Assembly: GCA_012519115.1 (NCBI GenBank)
Contig: JAAYQW010000065.1
Location: 1-64,000, forward strand
Direction: 5' to 3'
DNA length: 64,000 nt
From: Spirochaetales bacterium
GTDB lineage: Bacteria > Spirochaetota > Spirochaetia > Sphaerochaetales > Sphaerochaetaceae
The position numbers and the translations under genes were made by a program. The stretch's first letter is position 1. The number at the start of each line of letters is the position of its first letter. Shown piece after piece: positions 57,792-64,000 of the stretch. The notes below the pieces were generated by a model, which saw only the letters and a program-made list of their open reading frames with translations, made no database searches and was not told the DNA's origin.

Positions 57792-57829
57792 TTGATGCGA
57801 AGCGCCTCCTCGTTTACGATGCTACCATG
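57792..57829 (+). promoter_or_regulatory. Putative promoter giving leaderless ybaK mRNA
   Basis: TTGATG-17 nt-TACGAT-6 nt-ATG. Confidence 0.5.
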
Positions 57830-58291
57830 AAAACAAACGCAATGAGAATCCTGGAGACCAAGAAGATTCCGTTCGAGCTTGTCACCTATCCCTTTGATGA
57901 AGAAGCGCTCGATGCGATCCATGCTGCCCGAACCGTTGGTCTGGACCCCAAAACAGTGTTTAAGACGATCGTTCTCGTCAATGAACGGAAACAGTATTGG
58001 GTATTCTGCCTTCCGGCGGATCGATCTATCAACATGAAGAAAGCCCGCTCGCTCACCGGAAGCAAAGCCCTAGAGCTGGTGAAGCTCTCCGAGATTCAGA
58101 ACGTTACCGGATATCTGCGCGGCGGCTGTTCGCCGATCGGGATGAAACGGCCTTTTCCCACGTTCATCGAGGAGGCCGCGTTCGATCTCCCCTTCATCTA
58201 CGTCAGTGCCGGCAGACGGGGAATGCAGGTGCGGCTGAATCCGGCCGACCTGCTTCTTTCCGTCGACGGAAAACGGGCGGATTTCATCTAG
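57827..58291 (+). CDS. ybaK: Cys-tRNA(Pro) deacylase YbaK/EbsC
   Basis: MKTNAMRILETKKIPFELVTYPFDEEALDA...GLDPKTVFKTIVL...GYLRGGCSPIGMKRPFPTFI. Confidence 0.95.
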   Translation: MKTNAMRILETKKIPFELVTYPFDEEALDAIHAARTVGLDPKTVFKTIVLVNERKQYWVFCLPADRSINMKKARSLTGSKALELVKLSEIQNVTGYLRGGCSPIGMKRPFPTFIEEAAFDLPFIYVSAGRRGMQVRLNPADLLLSVDGKRADFI

Positions 58292-59376
58292 GAGTTCGAC
58301 CTCTGATAGATCGGGGTCCGAATAAGCCGGGCTTTCCGCAATTTCTTATGGATTTCGACCTCAAGCTGATCGCCGAACTTCAAAGGCGGTTCACGGTCGA
58401 TCAACACCATCGCAAAGAAGATACCCTTGCTCGGACTCTTCATCCCGCTAGTAACGTAGCCGATTTCACTTCCGTCTCGAAACACCGGATAACCGCTTCG
58501 GGGAACCGATTTGTCGACCATCTCGATGCCTCGAAGCGTTCGGGGCACCCCGGCATTCTTCTGCTCCAGCAGGGCGGCTTTACCACAAAAGTCTTCCTTC
58601 TCGAATTTCACGAAGGCTCCGAGGTTCGCCTCCAGAGGGGTGATCGAATCGCTGATCTCCTGGCCGTAGAGCGGCAGCTTCGCTTCCAGACGGAGCGTGT
58701 CGCGCGCGCCCAATCCGCAGGGAGCGGCCCCTTGCTCAATCAGCAAATTCCACAATTTCGGCGCATCGTCGCGGTCGCAATAGATTTCAAAGCCGTCTTC
58801 ACCGGTATACCCGGTTCGGCTGACGAGGCAGAGAATCGAATCGATCTCACATTGATTCCGTAACGTAAAACTATCCATCTCGTCGATGTCGCTGATGAAG
58901 CGGCTCAACAGCTCGACCGCTTTTGGGCCTTGCAGCGCCAAGAGGGCGGTCGAATCGCTGATATCCACAACGAACGGAGCTTGATGAGCCATGGGATTGT
59001 CTTTGGTGATCCAATCGAGATCTTTTTTCGTGTTTGCCGCATTGAGAACCAGCATGTAGGAATCACTGTGCCGCCGATACACTAAGATGTCATCCACGAC
59101 GGTTCCGTCAGGATAGCACATCATCGTGTACCTGCATTGCCCGACTTCCATATCGCTGATTCGATTGGTCAGCAGCCAATCCAGGTACGCACCGGCTTCC
59201 TTGCCGGTAACGACACATTCGCCCATATGGGAAACATCAAAGAGGCCGACGGCTGTCCGCACCGCTTCATGTTCTGCGAGAATTCCCCCTTCAAAGTGAA
59301 GGGGCATCTCCCATCCGCCAAAATCAACAAGTTTGGTCTGTTCGCCATAGAGCTCGAAAAGCGGGGTCCGGTTCAT
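58288..59376 (-). CDS. gcvT: Glycine cleavage system T protein (aminomethyltransferase)
   Basis: LVDFGGWEMPLHFEGGILAEHEAVRTAVGLFDVSHMGE; RTGYTGEDGFEIY. Confidence 0.96.
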   Translation of the reverse strand: MNRTPLFELYGEQTKLVDFGGWEMPLHFEGGILAEHEAVRTAVGLFDVSHMGECVVTGKEAGAYLDWLLTNRISDMEVGQCRYTMMCYPDGTVVDDILVYRRHSDSYMLVLNAANTKKDLDWITKDNPMAHQAPFVVDISDSTALLALQGPKAVELLSRFISDIDEMDSFTLRNQCEIDSILCLVSRTGYTGEDGFEIYCDRDDAPKLWNLLIEQGAAPCGLGARDTLRLEAKLPLYGQEISDSITPLEANLGAFVKFEKEDFCGKAALLEQKNAGVPRTLRGIEMVDKSVPRSGYPVFRDGSEIGYVTSGMKSPSKGIFFAMVLIDREPPLKFGDQLEVEIHKKLRKARLIRTPIYQRSNS

Positions 59377-59385
59377 CCTGTCCTC

Positions 59386-59781
59386 CTATCGGAGCACGAT
59401 CATTTCGATTTCAACTAATGCACCGAGGGCAAGGTTCGGAATTTCCACCGTCGATCGACTCGGCTTCACCCCATCTCCCAGATAGGAGGCGTAGACTTCA
59501 TTCATCGCGGCAAAATCTTTCATGCTGGCGATGAAGACCGTGGTCTTTACCACGTTGGAGAGACTCGTACCGGCCTCTTCCAAGATCGCCTTGAGGTTTT
59601 CAAAAACCTGTCTGGTGTGTTCGACGATTCCGCCTTCCACGATCTTGCCGGTTTCGGGGTTGACCGGCAGCACTCCGCTGGTGAATACGAACGATCCGGC
59701 GCTGACCGCCTGGCTGTACGGTCCGATCGCTTTCGGGGCTCTTTGGGTGGCGATTTCACTCTTTTTTACTTGAAACGACAT
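59386..59781 (-). CDS. ridA: RidA family reactive intermediate/imine deaminase
   Basis: RAPKAIGPYSQAVSAGSFVFTSGVLPVNPETGKI ... PSRSTVEIPNLALGALVEIEMI. Confidence 0.95.
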   Translation of the reverse strand: MSFQVKKSEIATQRAPKAIGPYSQAVSAGSFVFTSGVLPVNPETGKIVEGGIVEHTRQVFENLKAILEEAGTSLSNVVKTTVFIASMKDFAAMNEVYASYLGDGVKPSRSTVEIPNLALGALVEIEMIVLR

Positions 59782-59824
59782 TGCACATCTCCTTGACCTC
59801 TACCATACTGAGGCTCAAAGCCTC

Positions 59825-60472
59825 TTACAAGAGGAACGTCAATAAATCCAGCGGTCTTTCCGCGACCGCGATCGCATCCGACGATGGTCGATATCCTTTA
59901 GGAAAGCCAAATCCCCAATCGACGGCGATGAAGGCGATGCCCGCTTCCTTGGCCCCTTCTTCATCATGGGATGTATCTCCGATGAGGATCGCTTCTTCCG
60001 TCTTCATCTGCAAATCCTCCAAGACATGGCGAATGACCGCTGCTTTGCTCGTTTTATGGATCGGATCGCTGCCGCGAATCGAATCAAAATACGATGTGAG
60101 CCCGAAGTGGTCGGTCATCTGCTTCACAAGCGGTTCGGGCTTCAGTGTCGCGATTGCAACACGATAGCCGGCATCCTTCAGCGCAGCGAGGGTCCGATCG
60201 ATTCCTTCATACAGTTCGGCACCGAACCGCCCCGTCCGATCGTAGATGGCCCGATACCGTTCTACCGCCTTGCCAATCAGGGATTCTTCGAGGTTGTACA
60301 CAGCGACGAAGGAATCACGAATCGGGGGACCGACGAACCGGGCAAGGATCGAGCGATCCTCCTCCGGCTGCAACCCGAGGCTTTCGATTGCCGCATTCGC
60401 CGTTGCAAAGATTCCGGGCGAGGTATCCATGATCGTCCCGTCAAAATCGAATATGGCTGCCTTGAATTTCAT
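59825..60472 (-). CDS. HAD family hydrolase (phosphoglycolate phosphatase-like)
   Basis: AIFDFDGTIMDTSPGIFATANAAI, LIGDTSHDEEGAKEAGI. Confidence 0.92.
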   Translation of the reverse strand: MKFKAAIFDFDGTIMDTSPGIFATANAAIESLGLQPEEDRSILARFVGPPIRDSFVAVYNLEESLIGKAVERYRAIYDRTGRFGAELYEGIDRTLAALKDAGYRVAIATLKPEPLVKQMTDHFGLTSYFDSIRGSDPIHKTSKAAVIRHVLEDLQMKTEEAILIGDTSHDEEGAKEAGIAFIAVDWGFGFPKGYRPSSDAIAVAERPLDLLTFLL

Positions 60473-60503
60473 GCTGAGACCCTACGGGAAATAAACGGTT
60501 CAA

Positions 60504-61280
60504 TCAAGCGATCAATAAGCTCAAAGCCTGATGAAGGTGGGCATTTGAGGCGAGAATATCGCAATAGTGGTCACTGAAGGGGGTATCTTCTAACGCCGGG
60601 GTGACGATTCCTCCCGCTTCCTGAAGGATGATCATTCCGGCAGCCATGTCATAGTATCCCAGCGCCTGTTCATAGTACCCGTCAATCCGTCCGCTGGCGA
60701 TATAGGCAAGCTCCAAAGCGCAGGAACCGAAGGATCGGAAGTCGCTGGTGGCTTTGAAGATCGTTTTCATCGTTTCAAAATAAGAATCGGCAAGGTCGCG
60801 CCTCCGGTGAGGCGGGACCAGCACCATGATCGCCTGACTCAGATCCTGGACGGAGGAAACGGTGATTGGTTGCCCGTTAAGAAACGCGCCTTGCCCTTTT
60901 GACGCCCAGAACAATTCATTTTGACGAGGGTTGAAGACGACTCCGACCAGCGGGTTGTACTTCTCTTCTTCCCATGCGATTGAAATCGTGTAGTTGGGCA
61001 TCCCCCGAAAGAAGTTCGTCGTTCCGTCGATTGGATCGATCACCCAGCGATTTGACTGCACATTCCCGCTTTCACCGCCCTCTTCGCCATATATTCCATC
61101 GTGAGGAAAATAAAGTCGGATCGTGTCTTTGATCAGCTGTTCAACCTGAATATCGACATCGGTTACATAATCATTCGCCTCTTTCATCCGAACGGAAAGC
61201 ATTCCGTTTCGCTCTGCTCCCAAGGCGTAGGAACCTGCTCTGCGAGCTGCCTGAAGGGCGACTTCAAGGTGGGTCTTCAT
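60504..61280 (-). CDS. Inositol monophosphatase family protein
   Basis: IYGEEGGESG, RWVIDPIDGTTNFFRGMPNYTISI, YDMAAGMIILQEAGG. Confidence 0.95.
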   Translation of the reverse strand: MKTHLEVALQAARRAGSYALGAERNGMLSVRMKEANDYVTDVDIQVEQLIKDTIRLYFPHDGIYGEEGGESGNVQSNRWVIDPIDGTTNFFRGMPNYTISIAWEEEKYNPLVGVVFNPRQNELFWASKGQGAFLNGQPITVSSVQDLSQAIMVLVPPHRRRDLADSYFETMKTIFKATSDFRSFGSCALELAYIASGRIDGYYEQALGYYDMAAGMIILQEAGGIVTPALEDTPFSDHYCDILASNAHLHQALSLLIA

Positions 61281-61289
61281 AATTCTTCT

Positions 61290-64000
61290 CTATACTCGCT
61301 TTTTATCCCGCAGCCGATTCGCTGCATTGATTACAAACTTCCAATCCGTTGGTGTGAAATCTTCTCGCCTGATGAGGCAATCATCTGCAAACACCAGCTT
61401 TTTCTTTCGGTCATACCCAATTGAAAGTGCCCGCCAAGAGCGTTTTTTGTTGGCGTGCATCAGCGCTGCGACGTTTACTTTTCGTGTCCACGCACTGAGC
61501 GGATCCCCTTTCGCCGCCAAAACGATGATCGTCAACTCCAAGGGAGCGATCGTAAACATTCGATCCTGTCCCGGTTCAAGAGTCGCATCCCGAATCTGCT
61601 GGAGCATTCGCTCCAATGAATCTATCACATGGGGCATGCTTTCTTTGAGGTAGATATTGAAGGACCACTGATTCTTTTCAGCAAGAAGGGTGAAGAGCTC
61701 ACCGAGGTTCGGAGGCAGATCCAACTCAAACGGCTGGACTGCGACTTCTTCTATGACCGATGGAGAGGCCGACGGGGCATGTATCTCTTCCTCCTCTGGA
61801 AGAAGGGGCTGATGTTTTGCATGTTCGACCGCGTTGATCAAGGTAAAGCGGGATGAAGGGCGTTTTTGCCGCTCGGCGCTCCGTTGAATCTGGTCCAAGA
61901 AACCAAATTCGCCTCCGTCATCATCCTCGACATATTGGGTGTGGTAGCGAAGCAGATCTTCTTTACCTTCTTCCATCTCCTCATCGGCAAGGACGAATGA
62001 GGACGGCACGACGACCTCTTCATCGTCGTATTCACTCTCAAACTCGAAAAGCCCGATGGCTTCGCTTTCGTAGTCCTCTTCAACGGCTTGTTGTTCAAGA
62101 GGGGTGCGATAAAAGGGGTCGAACATCCGTTCATCCTCCACATCGAAGAGAACCGGTTGTTCAATGAGGCTGACCATCTCATCGGCGGTCTCGTACTCAT
62201 CCTCGGTCAGATAGTCTTCCAAGGGATTGCTGGAAGTGAAGTAGGATGAACCGCTGTACGCCCAGTCATCATCATCCTCGTCCTCTCCTTCTTCGGTATA
62301 GTCGAGGTATTCCCCTTCGATGATTCGAGGGTCTTTGATTCCCAGAGTGAAGCCTTGATCGAAGCGTTGCCAAGAAAAATCGGTTTCCGCTTCCAGAACA
62401 AATTCCGGCTCCTCTTTTTCTTCCTCTATCGGTTCAGGAGCTTCGCTTTCGTACTCATCGTCCTCATAGATCGCGGTGTATTCGTCCTGCTCATCGCCTT
62501 CAAACTCTTCAAGGTCATCCTCGTACTCATCTTCATCGTCGATTTCGCTCAGCTCATCTTCAAGGATATCATCGTCGTCCAATGATCTTTCTTCTTCCTC
62601 TTCTTCCCAGTCCAGCTCGTCTTCCAGGTGTTCATCGAACTCCTTCAACGGTTCATGGTTATATTCTTCATCGATTGTTTCTTCTTCAAATGTTTCTTCT
62701 CCGATTGATTGTTCTTCTTGCGGTGGCGGCGTCAGGCCGCCGAGCGGCGACAAGCCCAATTCCCCTTTGATCTCGTTTGCTCCCTCCCAGGTCGTCGCCA
62801 GCGTTGCCACCTGAAGGAAGGAAAGGGTAAGCGTGTCGTCGATCAGCGTTACCGGATAGCGGACAACCGCCCTCAAATCTATGATGACCGAGACAGCGGG
62901 ATGCGATGTCGCGAGGTCGATCGCATTCTGTTCTTCCATCAACGCCCGGGCGTAGGCTTCGCTGTCTTGGATGGGGTCTTCAGGAAATACGGTATGGGCG
63001 GCGGGAACTTGGATGACCAGCTCCCTCTTCCCATCCTCGAAGAGGGCATCCAGGAAACCATCTTCATACTCCACGTTTCTCGTGTAGTGCATCGAAGAAA
63101 GCATTGCCGTGAAGAACGTGATCGGAAGAAGACTTCGCTTCTCTTTCTCGATGTGCTCCCACGCTTCTTTGCGTTCTTCGCTCGAGGAGATTACCGCTTC
63201 TTTGATGATCCTGCAGCTCTCCATGAGAACTCGCTCGGGATCGAAGCAGTGATATGAACCGTCGATGAGGATGAAAGGCTTGAGCGAAGATCGTTGGAAT
63301 TGCGTCAGCCGATGGTTGTCGACTCGAAACTCCTCGCTTGCGATCGGTTGAGCCAAAGCTTCAGCATCGGCTTCGCTGAGACCGGTATGCTCTGCCAGAT
63401 CATGCTCGCCCTTTTCGATCAAGGTCGACAGCGCATGAAGCACTCCGTCGAGATGAGATGAAAACACTTCGCTGATCAGAGCATTGTATGGTTGAAACTG
63501 ATAGAGCAGGGAGCGATGATGCTGCTTCAAGAGCTCTTCATCGACCAGAGGCGGCAACACCCACGCGCTCGCCTCCTCCTGAAAACGCTCAAGCAGGATC
63601 GGATCGGTCAGCGTTCCGTCCGCCTTCAGGGCGAGGGCGGTGTTATCCACGATGCGGATCGATTTCCGAACGATATCGTCAAAAAGCCGAACGATGTCTT
63701 TCCAATCCTTTTGCTTGATCTGCCTGCTCTTCGCCAGCGGCTTTGGAAAGGACCGGAGAAGATTGGCGAGATAGGAGATGAGCGCCTTTGAGATTCGAAG
63801 CGCTTCACCGTCACCTTTACGCTCCTTGGCGATCGTCCGGTGGTGCTCAAGAGCATGCTCGAGTAGCGCAATCGGTTCGTATCGAAACGCTGTCTCTTTT
63901 AATGAGCGGATTGAATTTGCTGAAAAAACCGCGAGCTCGCGAAGGTTTCGCTGGATCTTTTGCAATGAAATATCACCAACGGAACTAAGATCCCAACTCT
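61290..64000 (-). CDS. Large protein with extended hyperacidic central region, unknown function (5' end beyond window)
   Basis: ORF remains open from the TTG at 63965 to the window end (SWDLSSVGDIS...); central DE-rich stretch (LEDELDWEEEEEERSLDDDDILEDELSEIDDEDEYEDDLEEFEGDEQDEY). Confidence 0.7.
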   Translation of the reverse strand, partial: SWDLSSVGDISLQKIQRNLRELAVFSANSIRSLKETAFRYEPIALLEHALEHHRTIAKERKGDGEALRISKALISYLANLLRSFPKPLAKSRQIKQKDWKDIVRLFDDIVRKSIRIVDNTALALKADGTLTDPILLERFQEEASAWVLPPLVDEELLKQHHRSLLYQFQPYNALISEVFSSHLDGVLHALSTLIEKGEHDLAEHTGLSEADAEALAQPIASEEFRVDNHRLTQFQRSSLKPFILIDGSYHCFDPERVLMESCRIIKEAVISSSEERKEAWEHIEKEKRSLLPITFFTAMLSSMHYTRNVEYEDGFLDALFEDGKRELVIQVPAAHTVFPEDPIQDSEAYARALMEEQNAIDLATSHPAVSVIIDLRAVVRYPVTLIDDTLTLSFLQVATLATTWEGANEIKGELGLSPLGGLTPPPQEEQSIGEETFEEETIDEEYNHEPLKEFDEHLEDELDWEEEEEERSLDDDDILEDELSEIDDEDEYEDDLEEFEGDEQDEYTAIYEDDEYESEAPEPIEEEKEEPEFVLEAETDFSWQRFDQGFTLGIKDPRIIEGEYLDYTEEGEDEDDDDWAYSGSSYFTSSNPLEDYLTEDEYETADEMVSLIEQPVLFDVEDERMFDPFYRTPLEQQAVEEDYESEAIGLFEFESEYDDEEVVVPSSFVLADEEMEEGKEDLLRYHTQYVEDDDGGEFGFLDQIQRSAERQKRPSSRFTLINAVEHAKHQPLLPEEEEIHAPSASPSVIEEVAVQPFELDLPPNLGELFTLLAEKNQWSFNIYLKESMPHVIDSLERMLQQIRDATLEPGQDRMFTIAPLELTIIVLAAKGDPLSAWTRKVNVAALMHANKKRSWRALSIGYDRKKKLVFADDCLIRREDFTPTDWKFVINAANRLRDKKRV

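Noticed and set aside
62440-62700. Low-complexity GAAGAT/TCATC-rich stretch as a DNA repeat
   Set aside because: Explained by codons of an acidic protein region; no regular period

Overview
About 64 kb of a bacterial chromosome. Gene content and styles (fused PyrBI, RNR/GlyRS/GltX classes, TctABC, CpsB/BY-kinase, hyperacidic proteins) suggest a Spirochaetes-like, Sphaerochaeta-type genome, but this is inference only. Most of the window is housekeeping: glyS (partial), gltX, rplU-rpmA-obg-nadD-yqeK-rsfS, argS, birA/bioY, mtaB, pta, rsmA, a pyrimidine operon pyrBI-pyrE-pyrF-pyrDK-pyrC, a Wzc/Wza-type polysaccharide pair, gcvT and others. The most unusual block is an apparent minus-strand operon at about 1.9-13.4 kb, divergent from an AraC regulator: TctB-TctA-TctC transporter, three QueG-like Fe-S proteins (one a tandem double-domain fusion), an Old Yellow Enzyme-type flavoprotein, an SDR and a fumarate-reductase-like flavoprotein. 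It is a candidate undescribed anaerobic reductive pathway for an imported organic acid. Other items of note: a pyrBI-type leader peptide/attenuator; a RloAB-like ATPase/effector pair in one operon with a membrane-anchored LuxR-type regulator and a hydrolase; several promoters whose -10 boxes lie exactly 6 nt before the start codon (probable leaderless mRNAs); a compact divergent birA/bioY operator; helically phased ATGCAT motifs before an ABC transporter; a comEC/rsmA same-strand overlap of 209 nt; and a decayed LacI-type regulator. No rRNA, tRNA, CRISPR array or transposase was recognised. All family names come from reading the translated sequences; no database search was run.
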